In this document: piece after piece, positions 12,332 to 19,874 of the stretch
Position numbering within the stretch: the first letter of the stretch is position 1
How the letters are laid out: each line of letters begins with the position of its first letter
Origin: JBQCEE01 sp051960575
Lineage (GTDB): Bacteria > Actinomycetota > Actinomycetes > Mycobacteriales > Jatrophihabitantaceae
Length of the DNA: 21,227 nucleotides
Reading direction: 5' to 3'
Assembly (NCBI RefSeq): GCF_051960575.1
Contig: NZ_JBQCEE010000422.1
Location: 1-21,227, forward strand
Program-made: the position numbers and the translations under genes
The notes under the pieces: generated by a model
The model's database searches: none
What the model was told of the DNA's origin: nothing
The model's input: only the letters and a program-made list of their open reading frames with translations

Positions 12332-13909
12332 GTGAGTGAGAGCGCCGTCGTCATCGGGGCGGGCCACAACGGTCTGGTCGCCGCCAACCTGCTCGCCGAC
12401 GGGGGGTGGGACGTCCTCGTGCTCGTGGAGCTGGAGCGCAGCGGGGGCGCGTGATACAGCGACCGGTCGCTGCACCCCGACTACGTCACCGACTGGTACA
12501 GCGCGTTCTATCCGCTCGGCGCGGCATCGCCGGTGATCAATGCGCTGCACCTCGAACAGCACGGCCTGCGCTGGACGCACGCGCCGCACGTGCTCGCCCA
12601 CCTATTGGCCGATGACCGGTGTGCCGTGCTGTCGCGCGATGTCGCCACCACGGCGGCGTCGGTCGACGAGTTCGCGCGCGGCGACGGCCAGGCGTGGCAG
12701 CAGCTCGTGGCCGAGTTCGAGCAGGTGCGCACGCCGTTGATCGACGCGCTGTTCACGCCGTTCCCGCCGGTGCGGTCGGGGCTCAGGCTCGCGCGCGCCT
12801 TCGGCGCGGCCGACCTGCTGCGCTTCGTCCGCTTCGCCGTCGAACCGGTGCGCCGGGCCGGCGAGGAGCTGTTCCGGGGTGAGGGCGCGCAACTGCTGCT
12901 CGCCGGCAACGCGTTGCACACCGACCTGCCGCCCGAGTCGGCCGGCAGTGCGCTCTACGGCTACCTGCTCGCGATGCTCGGCCAGACCGTCGGGTTCCCG
13001 GTGCCGGTCGGCGGCGCCGGCGAGCTGACGCAGGCGATGGCGACCCGGCTGCGGGCGGTCGGCGGCGAGATCCGGACGAACGCGCCGGTCGATCGCGTCG
13101 ACGTCGCCGACCGGCGGGTGACCGGGGTGCGGCTGCGCGACGGGAGCCGCATCGCGGCGAACATCGTGCTCGCCGACGTCGGTGCGCCCGCGCTGTTCGG
13201 CGACATGATCGCGCCCGAGCACCTGCCGCCGCGCCTGCTCGACGACCTGCGCCGCTTCGAGTGGGACAGCGCCACCCTCAAGATCGACTGGGCGCTCACG
13301 GGTCGTATCCCGTGGACGGCCGAGGCCGCCCGCGGAGCCGGCACGGTGCACCTCGGCGTCGACATGAACGGCCTCACGCGGTACGCGGGCGCGCTCGCGC
13401 AGAAGCAGTTGCCCGAGCACCCGTTCCTGCTCTTCGGCCAGATGACCACCTCGGACGCGACCCGCTCGCCCGAGGGCACCGAGTCGGCGTGGGCCTACAC
13501 GCACGTGCCGGGAGGGCTGACCCGTGAGCAGCTCGACGAGCAGGTGCGCCGCGTCGAGGCCGTCGTCGAGGAGCGTGCCCCAGGGTTCGCCGACCTCGTG
13601 CTCGCCCGCCGCGTCCAGGGGCCGATCGACCTCGAGGACACCGACAGCAACCTCGTCGGCGGCGCGGTGAACGGCGGCACCGCGAACATCCACCAGCAGC
13701 TGATCTTCCGGCCGGTGCCGGGCCTGGGGCGGCCGGAGACGCCGATCGACGGCCTCTACCTCGCTTCGGCGTCGGCCCACCCCGGTGGCGGCGTGCACGG
13801 TGGCCCCGGCGGCAACGCGGCCATCGCGGCCATCCGTCGCGCCCGCCTCACCGGACGCCTCAAGCGCCGCCTCATCGACCGCCTCTTCACCGCCATCTAC
13901 GGCGACTGA
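12332..13909 (+). pseudogene. Phytoene desaturase-like FAD-dependent oxidoreductase interrupted by an in-frame TGA
   Basis: The frame from GTG 12332 (GGGAAGG eight bases upstream) reads VVIGAGHNGLVAANLLA, the FAD-binding motif. It meets TGA at 12452-12454 (codon 41) right after SGGA, then resumes with YSDRSLHPDYVTDWYSAF. After that it stays open for about 480 codons to the FAD-binding end segment GLYLASASAHPGGGVHGGPGG. Intact relatives (CrtI/PYROXD2-like oxidoreductases, 520-530 residues) read GGAVRSDR or similar here. The acidic residue expected after VLVL, which holds the FAD ribose, also looks displaced (VLVLVELERSGGA). A restart at GTG 12533 would lack the FAD fold. No other stop or frameshift is present. 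It is either a recent pseudogene, a read error, or a gene using readthrough. Confidence 0.8.
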
Positions 13910-13917
13910 CCGCCGCG

Positions 13918-13973
13918 AAACCCCCTGCTCCGGCTCATTTTCGGCTCCGAGAACGGGCCAGAGCAGGGGGTTT
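13918..13973. terminator. Bidirectional intrinsic terminator between convergent genes
   Basis: AAACCCCCTGCTC (13918-13930) and GAGCAGGGGGTTT (13961-13973) are a perfect 13-base inverted repeat. A 30-base loop region contains a smaller nested stem (TTTTCGG/CCGAGAA, 13938-13953). A-tract and T-tract ends let it serve both the plus-strand gene ending at 13909 and the minus-strand gene ending at 13995. Confidence 0.85.
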
Positions 13974-13994
13974 CTGCTGCGTCGGGTGCGGAGG

Positions 13995-14444
13995 TCAGGA
14001 CGCGCGGTGCTCGACGATCGAGGCGAGGCGCTGCAGGGTCTCGACGTTGCGGGCGCGCAGCAGCTTGCGCTGGAGCGGGTTGTCGATCCAGCGGCCGGGG
14101 CCGCGGTCGGGACGCTCGGCCATCGTCACGGTCGTGGCGGCGCCGAGCGGGCTGAGGTCGAACGCGATCCGGGCCTCGCCGGCGGGCCACGCCGCCGCCT
14201 GCAGCACGAGCCGCGTCGGGCGCACGCACTCGACCACCGTCGTCGAGTCGTTGATGCCGAACGGCCACGCGCCGACCTGGTGGTACATCTTCGCGCCCGG
14301 CGCGGGCCAGTGGCCGTCGACGTCACGCATGTGCGTCGCCCCGACGACCCACACCGGGATCAGCCACGCGTCGGTGAGCACGTCGAAGACGTGGTCGATG
14401 GGGGCGTCCATCCGTCGCTCGACGACGGTCATGCGATCGCTCAT
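13995..14444 (-). CDS. SRPBCC family protein (polyketide cyclase/dehydrase-like)
   Basis: 149 residues with the START/Bet v1-like SRPBCC pattern. It starts VVERRMDAPIDHVFDVLTDAWLIPVWVVGATHMR, a typical first strand and two helices, and continues through strands around VLQAAAWPAGEARIAFDLSPLG and TTVTMAERPDRG to a C-terminal helix (RKLLRARNVETLQRLASIVEH). The fold binds hydrophobic ligands in a cavity; no catalytic residues can be named. It is transcribed toward the terminator at 13918-13973 and divergently from the glycan operon. ATG 14444 has a GGGTAG element ending 9 bases upstream; ATG 14432 is an alternative start. The family is clear, the function unknown. Confidence 0.82.
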   Translation of the reverse strand: MSDRMTVVERRMDAPIDHVFDVLTDAWLIPVWVVGATHMRDVDGHWPAPGAKMYHQVGAWPFGINDSTTVVECVRPTRLVLQAAAWPAGEARIAFDLSPLGAATTVTMAERPDRGPGRWIDNPLQRKLLRARNVETLQRLASIVEHRAS

Positions 14445-14453
14445 GACCTTGGC

Positions 14454-14459
14454 CTACCC
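14454..14459 (-). promoter_or_regulatory. GGGTAG element upstream of the SRPBCC gene, possible stress-sigma -10
   Basis: GGGTAG on the minus strand, 9 bases before ATG 14444, the same distance as at three other starts in the window. The -35 position does not show GTTT, so support is weaker. The rest of 14445-14593 shows nothing else I can name. Confidence 0.25.
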
Positions 14460-14593
14460 CAACGGGCGACGCCGGCCCCGTCGGTTGCACGTGTGACTGC
14501 CGACAGACCACCTTCGGACGCCGAGGGATTCGATCCCGACCTACGCCTCGTGTATGGCTGTCGCGGGCGGAGAAGCGGATAAGGCCGGTGTGC

Positions 14594-14619
14594 GTTTCAC
14601 CGTGAGGGACACCGGGTAG
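14594..14619 (+). promoter_or_regulatory. Sigma-B/SigF-type promoter for the glycan operon
   Basis: GTTT (14594-14597), a 16-base spacer, then GGGTAG (14614-14619), the closest match in the window to GTTT-N15-17-GGGTAT. It lies 99 bases before ATG 14719, which has its own GAGGAG ribosome binding site (14706-14711), so this transcript would have a conventional leader. Confidence 0.5.
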
Positions 14620-14718
14620 TCGAACGGCAACCAAGATCACTCGGTACCCGTCGGATCACAACAAGCCGACCCCTGCGGGCGCCACCGCGAACGACGCGGT
14701 CGTCTGAGGAGCAGGTGC

Positions 14719-16374
14719 ATGCGGGTACTCGGCATCAACGCGATCTTCCATGATCCGGCGGCGGCGCTGGTCGTCGACGGCGTGCCGGTCGCGGCCACGG
14801 AGGAGGAGCGGTTCAGCCGCCGCAAGCATGGCAAGCGGCCGGTGCCGTTCTCGGCGTGGGAGCTGCCCGAGCTGTCCGCCGCGTGGTGCCTCAAGGCCGG
14901 CGGCCTGCGCGCCGAGGACCTCGACGCCGTCACGTATTCGTACGACCCGGCGTTGCACCGTCCCGCCGACGAGCTCGGCCTCTTCGACCCGTGGGACCAC
15001 CTGCGCCTCACCTACGCCGAGCAGGTCGCGGGGTTCCTCGACACGGCGCTGCCCGGCTTCGACCCGGCGATGCTGCGGTACGTGCCGCACCACGTCGCGC
15101 ATGCTGCCTCGGCCGCCTTGGCGGCGCCGTTCGCCGGTGACTGCGCCGTGCTCGTGCTCGACGGCCGGGGTGAGCAGCACAGCCACCTCGCCGGCGTCTA
15201 CCGCGACGGACACCTCGAAACCCTTGCCGCGCAGGGCCTTCCGCACTCGCTCGGCCTGCTCTACGAGGACGCGACGGCTCACCTCGGCTTCCTGCGCAGC
15301 AGCGACGAGTTCAAGGTCATGGCCCTCGCCTCCTACGGGAAGCCGCGGTTCGCCGACCAGCTGCGCGAGCTCGTGCACGTCACCGGCGACGGCGGCTTCG
15401 TCACGACCGGCGTCGAGTGGGCGGCGATGGCCAAGCCCCGCGGCGCGGACGAGGCCTGGACCGACGACCACGCCGACATGGCCGCGAGCCTGCAACTGGT
15501 GTTGGAGGAGACGCTCGTCGAGCTGGCGTCGTGGCTGCGCGAGCGCACCGACAGCCCGAACCTCGCCCTCGCCGGCGGTGTCGCGCTGAACTGCGTCGCC
15601 AACAGCCGCATCGCCGAGCGCGCCGGCTTCGCGAACGTCTGGGTGCAGCCGGCCGCGGGCGACGCCGGCACCGCGCTCGGCGGTGCTCTCTCCGTCGCCG
15701 TCGACGGTGGCGACCCGACGTACCCGATGCCGACGGCCGCGCTCGGCCGCGGCTTCAGCGACGACGAGATCGAGGCCGCGTTGCAGACCGCGCGACTGCC
15801 CTACGAACGCCCGGCCGATGTGGCGGACGCGGTCGGCGAGGCGCTCGCGAACGACGGCGTCATCGCGTGGTTCCAGGGGCGCAGCGAGTATGGCCCGCGC
15901 GCACTCGGCCACCGGTCGCTGCGCGCGCATCCCGGCCGCGCCGAGAACCTCGTGCGGCTCAACGACGTCAAGGGCCGCGAGCAGTTCCGCCCGGTGGCGC
16001 CGATGGTGCTGCTCGAACGGGCGCCCGACATCTTCCGGCGTGGGCCGATCCCGTCACCGCACATGCTGTTCGTGCACGACGTCGCGCCCGAGTGGGCCGA
16101 TCGCATCCCGGCCGTCGTGCATGTCGACGGCACCGCGCGCATCCAGACCGTCGACCGCACCACCGAGCCGACCGTCGCGCGCATGCTCGAGTCGTTCGAG
16201 CGTCGCACCGGCCTGCCGGTGGTGGTGAACACCAGCCTCAACACCGCCGGCCGCCCGATGGTCGACGACATCAAGGACGCGCTCGAGTGCTTCGGCGCGA
16301 CCCCGGTGGACCTGCTGGCGATCGGCCCGTTCGTCGTGCGTCGCGACGCGCTCTGGGGGCGCTCGAGTGGCTGA
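14719..16374 (+). CDS. Carbamoyltransferase, NodU/CmcH family
   Basis: 551 residues, usual for the family. The N-terminal Kae1-like domain opens with MRVLGINAIFHDPAAALVVDG and TEEERFSRRKHG. It contains the VPHHVAHAASA histidines (His124, His125, His128) and later FKVMALASYGKP and LAGGVALNCVANS. The C-terminal domain carries SEYGPRALGHRSLRA, FRPVAPMVL and VNTSLNTAGRPMV. Enzymes of this family make carbamoyl-AMP from carbamoyl phosphate and ATP and transfer the carbamoyl group to a hydroxyl on a sugar or natural product. It heads an operon of glycosyltransferases and heptose enzymes, so a sugar hydroxyl of a glycoconjugate is the likely target. The start is fixed by GAGGAG seven bases upstream. 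Confidence 0.92.
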   Translation: MRVLGINAIFHDPAAALVVDGVPVAATEEERFSRRKHGKRPVPFSAWELPELSAAWCLKAGGLRAEDLDAVTYSYDPALHRPADELGLFDPWDHLRLTYAEQVAGFLDTALPGFDPAMLRYVPHHVAHAASAALAAPFAGDCAVLVLDGRGEQHSHLAGVYRDGHLETLAAQGLPHSLGLLYEDATAHLGFLRSSDEFKVMALASYGKPRFADQLRELVHVTGDGGFVTTGVEWAAMAKPRGADEAWTDDHADMAASLQLVLEETLVELASWLRERTDSPNLALAGGVALNCVANSRIAERAGFANVWVQPAAGDAGTALGGALSVAVDGGDPTYPMPTAALGRGFSDDEIEAALQTARLPYERPADVADAVGEALANDGVIAWFQGRSEYGPRALGHRSLRAHPGRAENLVRLNDVKGREQFRPVAPMVLLERAPDIFRRGPIPSPHMLFVHDVAPEWADRIPAVVHVDGTARIQTVDRTTEPTVARMLESFERRTGLPVVVNTSLNTAGRPMVDDIKDALECFGATPVDLLAIGPFVVRRDALWGRSSG

Positions 16375-17884
16375 CGTGTCGGTCGTCGTCCCCACCGTCG
16401 GCCGCCCGTCGCTGACGGCATTGCTGGACGCGTTGGAGCGCTGCTCCGGGCCACGGCCGCGCGAGATCGTGCTGGTCGACGACCGGCCCGACGCGTCCAC
16501 GCCGTTGCTCGCGGCGCGTCCGGACGGCTGGGTGACCGCGCTGGTGAGCGTGCGCCGCTCCGGCGGCCGCGGCCCCGCGGCGGCCCGCAACGCCGGTTGG
16601 CGCACCACGCACGGCGAGTGGGTCGCGTTCCTCGACGACGACGTGCTCGTGCCGCCGACGTGGCTCGACGACCTCGACCGCGACCTCGCCGTGCTGCCGC
16701 CGGACGTCGCGGGCAGCCAGGGACGCATCACCGTGCCGCTGCCCGCCGACCGTCGCCCGACCGACTGGGAGCGCGGCACCGCTGGTCTCGCGCCCGCGAA
16801 GTGGATCACCGCCGACATCGCGTACCGCCGCGAGGTGCTCGAGCAGGTGGGCGGCTTCGACGAACGCTTCCCGCGCGCCTTCCGCGAGGACGCCGACCTG
16901 GCGCTGCGGGTGCTCGGCCGCGGCCACCGCCTCGTCGTCGGCGAGCGGCTCACCACGCACCCGGTCCGGCCGGCGCCGTGGAACGCGAGCCTGTCCCAGC
17001 AGCGCGGCAACGCCGACGACGTCCTGATGACCCGGCTGCACGGACGCGACTGGTACCAGCGCGCCGAGGCGGCGAAGGGACGGCGCGCGCGGCATCTCGC
17101 GATCGTCGGCAGCGGTCTGCTCGCCGTCGGCGCCACCGCACTGCGGCAGCGCCGCCTCGCCGCCGTCGGTGCGCTCGGCTGGCTCGCCGGCACGGTCGAG
17201 TTCGCCTGCGCCCGCATCGCGCCCGGGCCCCGCACACCTCGGGAGGTCGCGGCGATGACCGCCACCAGCATCGCGATCCCGCCCGCGGCAGCGGCGCACC
17301 GGCTGCGCGGGCTGTGGCAGCACCGGCACGCGGCGGCCTGGCAGGCCACGCCCTCGACGGGTGTGAAGGCGGTGCTCTTCGACCGTGACGGCACGCTCGT
17401 GCACGACGTGCCGTACAACGGCGATCCGGCGCTGGTCCTGCCGATGCCCGGCGCCGCCGAGGTGCTCGCGCGCGTGCGGGCGTCCGGCCTGCGCACCGGC
17501 GTGGTGAGCAACCAGTCGGGCATCGCCCGTGGTCGCCTCACGACCGACCAGGTCGACGCCGTGAACACGCGGGTCGACGAGCTGCTCGGCCCGTTCGACA
17601 CCTGGCAGTACTGCCCGCACGGCGAGTGGGACGGCTGCGACTGCCGCAAGCCGCAGCCCGGGTTGATCAAGGCGGCTGCCGCCGCCCTCGGCGTCGACCC
17701 GAGCGAGTGCGTGCTCATCGGTGACATCGGCAGCGACATCGCCGCCGGCGAGGCAGCGGGCGTCGCGGCCGCGGTGCTCGTCCCGACGCCGGCGACGCGC
17801 CCCGAGGAGATCGCCGCCGCCCGGCATGTCGCGCCGGATCTCGCCGCGGCCGTCGCCGCCGTGCTCGGGGGGGATGCGCGATGA
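16367..17884 (+). CDS. Fusion of GT2 glycosyltransferase and GmhB-like heptose bisphosphate phosphatase
   Basis: 505 residues in two enzymatic parts. Residues 1 to about 235 are a GT-A glycosyltransferase: SVVVPTVGRPS, VDDR (Asp38/39), RGPAAARNAGW, FLDDDV (Asp90-92) and FREDADLALRVLGRG. Residues about 244-285 hold two hydrophobic stretches that could anchor it to the membrane. Residues about 330-505 are a HAD-IIIA phosphatase: LFDRDGTLV (Asp339, Asp341), VVSNQSGIARG, the zinc motif CPHGEWDGCDC (Cys416, His418, Cys424, Cys426), RKPQPGLI and IGDIGSDI. The zinc loop is the signature of D-glycero-D-manno-heptose bisphosphate phosphatase and HisB-N relatives. The GTG start overlaps the carbamoyltransferase by eight bases. 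No stop separates the two parts, so it is a true fusion. Confidence 0.9.
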   Translation: MADVSVVVPTVGRPSLTALLDALERCSGPRPREIVLVDDRPDASTPLLAARPDGWVTALVSVRRSGGRGPAAARNAGWRTTHGEWVAFLDDDVLVPPTWLDDLDRDLAVLPPDVAGSQGRITVPLPADRRPTDWERGTAGLAPAKWITADIAYRREVLEQVGGFDERFPRAFREDADLALRVLGRGHRLVVGERLTTHPVRPAPWNASLSQQRGNADDVLMTRLHGRDWYQRAEAAKGRRARHLAIVGSGLLAVGATALRQRRLAAVGALGWLAGTVEFACARIAPGPRTPREVAAMTATSIAIPPAAAAHRLRGLWQHRHAAAWQATPSTGVKAVLFDRDGTLVHDVPYNGDPALVLPMPGAAEVLARVRASGLRTGVVSNQSGIARGRLTTDQVDAVNTRVDELLGPFDTWQYCPHGEWDGCDCRKPQPGLIKAAAAALGVDPSECVLIGDIGSDIAAGEAAGVAAAVLVPTPATRPEEIAAARHVAPDLAAAVAAVLGGDAR

Positions 17885-18927
17885 GGCACGTCCTGGTGGT
17901 CCGTCCGGACAGCATGGGCGACGTCTTGATCTGCGGGCCCGCAGTGCGTGCGGTCGCTGCGCACGCCGACCGCGTCACGATGATGGTGAGTCAGCGTTCG
18001 GCGCGCACTGCGGCGCTGCTGCCCGGCGTCGACAACGTGCTCGTGTGGGACTGCCCCTGGATCACCTCTCCGCCACCGCGTGTGCTCGTGGGCGAGATCA
18101 TGCGCGTCGTGCGCGGCGTGCGGCGCGCCCGGGTCGACGAGGCGCTCATCCTCACGTCGTTCCACCAGTCGTCGCTGCCGACGGCGCTGATGCTGCGTCT
18201 CGCCGGCGTCGAGCGCATCCACGGTGTCAGCACCGACTTCCCGGGCACGCTGCTCACCACCCGCCTGCCCGATCCACCCGACGCGCCCGACGCGCCCGAG
18301 CCTATACGGATGTTGAGCCTCGCGCAGGCCGCAGGCTTCGCGCCGAGGCTCGGCGACGACCAGCGGCTGCGGGTGCACGACACCGGTCAGCCGCCCGAGG
18401 GCACGCCGCGGGCGCCGTTCGTCGTCGTGCACCCCGGCACCGACGCGCCGGCACGTGCGTACCCCGAGGCGCTCTGGCGCGAGGTGATTGCCGGCCTCGG
18501 GCAGCGTGGACACACGGTGGTCGTCACCGGCAGCGCCGGCGAGGCCGACCTCTGCGCCCGCGTCGCGGGCGCCGCCACCGGCCCGGTGGTCGACCTCGCC
18601 GGACGCACGTCGGTCGCCGAGCTCGCCGCCGTGCTCCGGGCGGCCTCGGTCGTCGTCGTCGCGAACACCGGCCCCGCCCACCTCGCGGCGGCGGTCGGTG
18701 CCCCGATCGTGTCGCTGTTCGCGCCGGTCGTCCCGGCCGCGCGCTGGGCGCCCCACGGCGTGCCGACGGTCGTGCTCGGCGACCAGGACGCCGCCTGCCG
18801 GGCCACGCGCGTGCGTGACTGCCACATCACCGGCCACCCCTGCCTCACCTCGGTCGAGCCCGCCGCGGTCGTCGAGGCGGCCGAGGGACTCGCCCGTCAG
18901 CTGACCCGGGAGGAGGTGCCGGCATGA
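17881..18927 (+). CDS. Glycosyltransferase family 9 (ADP-heptose:LPS heptosyltransferase-like)
   Basis: 348 residues of GT-B fold. It begins with HVLVVRPDSMGDVLICGPAVRAV, the GT9 acceptor-domain signature. A linker follows near PFVVVHPGTDAPARAYP, then the donor-domain segment VVVVANTGPAHLAAAVGAPIVSLFAP, which matches the GT9 nucleotide-sugar loop. GT9 enzymes classically add ADP-L-glycero-D-manno-heptose to the lipopolysaccharide core. An actinobacterium lacks that core, so the acceptor must be another glycan or a glycolipid. The start overlaps the fusion gene by four bases (ATGA). With a GmhB-like domain before it and a GmhA-like start after it, heptose transfer is the likely role, although other nucleotide sugars are possible. 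Confidence 0.9.
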   Translation: MRHVLVVRPDSMGDVLICGPAVRAVAAHADRVTMMVSQRSARTAALLPGVDNVLVWDCPWITSPPPRVLVGEIMRVVRGVRRARVDEALILTSFHQSSLPTALMLRLAGVERIHGVSTDFPGTLLTTRLPDPPDAPDAPEPIRMLSLAQAAGFAPRLGDDQRLRVHDTGQPPEGTPRAPFVVVHPGTDAPARAYPEALWREVIAGLGQRGHTVVVTGSAGEADLCARVAGAATGPVVDLAGRTSVAELAAVLRAASVVVVANTGPAHLAAAVGAPIVSLFAPVVPAARWAPHGVPTVVLGDQDAACRATRVRDCHITGHPCLTSVEPAAVVEAAEGLARQLTREEVPA

Positions 18928-19874
18928 GGGTGTTGCTCTGGCACGTGCACGGCAGCTACACCACCTCGCTCGTGCACGGCAGGCACGACTACCTGCTGCC
19001 CGTGCTGCCCGACCGAGGGCCCGACGGCCGTGGGCGCGCGCAGACCTGGGATTGGCCCGCAACAGCCGTTGAGGTGACACCCGAGCAGTTGGCCGACGAG
19101 GCCGTCGACGTGGTGATCGTGCAGCGGCCGCACGAGCTCGACCTGGTGCGCGAGTGGACCGGACGCCGCCCGGGCCTCGACGTCCCGACCGTCTACCTCG
19201 AGCACAACGCGCCCGAGCCGCATCCGGTGACCAGCCGGCACCCGCTGGCCGACCACTGCCCGGTCGACGGCATCCCGCTGGTGCACGTCACCCACTTCAA
19301 CCGGCTGTTCTGGGACAACGGTGGCCTGCGCACGCACGTGATCGAGCACAGCGTGGTCGACCCCGGCGACCGGTACACCGGCGAGCTGCCGCACGCCGCG
19401 GTCGTCGTCAACGAGCCGGTGCGCCGCGACCGCATGGTCGGCACCGACCTGCTCGGCGAACTCGCCAAGGCCGCGCCCATCGACCTGTTCGGCATGGGTG
19501 ACGGCCCGATCCCGGGCACGAACCAGCTCGGCGACGTGCCGCAGGACCGCATGCACACCGAACTGGCGCGTCGGCGCGCATATCTGCACCCGGTGCGGTG
19601 GACCTCGCTCGGCCTGTCGCTGATCGAGGCGATGCATCTCGCGATGCCCGTCGTCGCCGTCGCCTCGACCGAGGTGCCGCGGGCTGTGCCGCCGGAGGCC
19701 GGCGTCGTCTCGGCCGACCCGGACGAACTCGCCGCTGCGCTGCGCACCTTCGTCGCCGACCCGGACGCGGCCCGCGCGGCCGGGCAGGCGGCGCGGGCGC
19801 ACGCGCTGCAGCACTACGGCCTCGACCGATTCCTGGCCGACTGGGACCGCGTCATCGAGGAGGTGGCCCGATGA
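18924..19874 (+). CDS. GT4-like glycosyltransferase, short form
   Basis: 316 residues. The N-terminal half starts MRVLLWHVHGSYTTSLVHG and contains VDVVIVQRPHELDLVREW and VPTVYLEHNAPEPHP. The C-terminal half has LFGMGDGP, AYLHPVRWTSLGLSLIEAMHLAMPVVAVAST and a final PDELAAALRTFVADPDAARAAG helix region, which is the GT-B donor-binding end of family 4-type enzymes. It is shorter than the usual 370-400 residues, the acceptor domain being compact. GGGAGGAGG lies about seven bases before the ATG, which overlaps the GT9 stop by four bases. It should add one sugar during assembly of the operon's glycan. Donor and linkage are unknown. Confidence 0.84.
   Translation: MRVLLWHVHGSYTTSLVHGRHDYLLPVLPDRGPDGRGRAQTWDWPATAVEVTPEQLADEAVDVVIVQRPHELDLVREWTGRRPGLDVPTVYLEHNAPEPHPVTSRHPLADHCPVDGIPLVHVTHFNRLFWDNGGLRTHVIEHSVVDPGDRYTGELPHAAVVVNEPVRRDRMVGTDLLGELAKAAPIDLFGMGDGPIPGTNQLGDVPQDRMHTELARRRAYLHPVRWTSLGLSLIEAMHLAMPVVAVASTEVPRAVPPEAGVVSADPDELAAALRTFVADPDAARAAGQAARAHALQHYGLDRFLADWDRVIEEVAR

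Noticed and set aside
12452..12472. TGA in the FAD oxidoreductase read as selenocysteine, with the hairpin CAGCGACCGGTCGCTG directly after it
   Set aside because: The hairpin starts only two bases after TGA and is a plain 6-bp stem with a four-base loop. It lacks the spacing and bulge of bacterial selenocysteine elements. Relatives have Val or Arg-like residues here, not Cys, and no selenium gene is nearby.
12533..13909. Intact shorter gene starting at GTG 12533
   Set aside because: It would lose the whole N-terminal FAD-binding fold while the upstream in-frame sequence still encodes it, so the longer interrupted gene is the better description.
16054..19080. 1008-codon minus-strand open frame opposite the glycan operon
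   Set aside because: It is low-complexity Arg/Ala/Ser-rich translation with no domain. The plus strand has four recognisable coupled enzymes over the same span.
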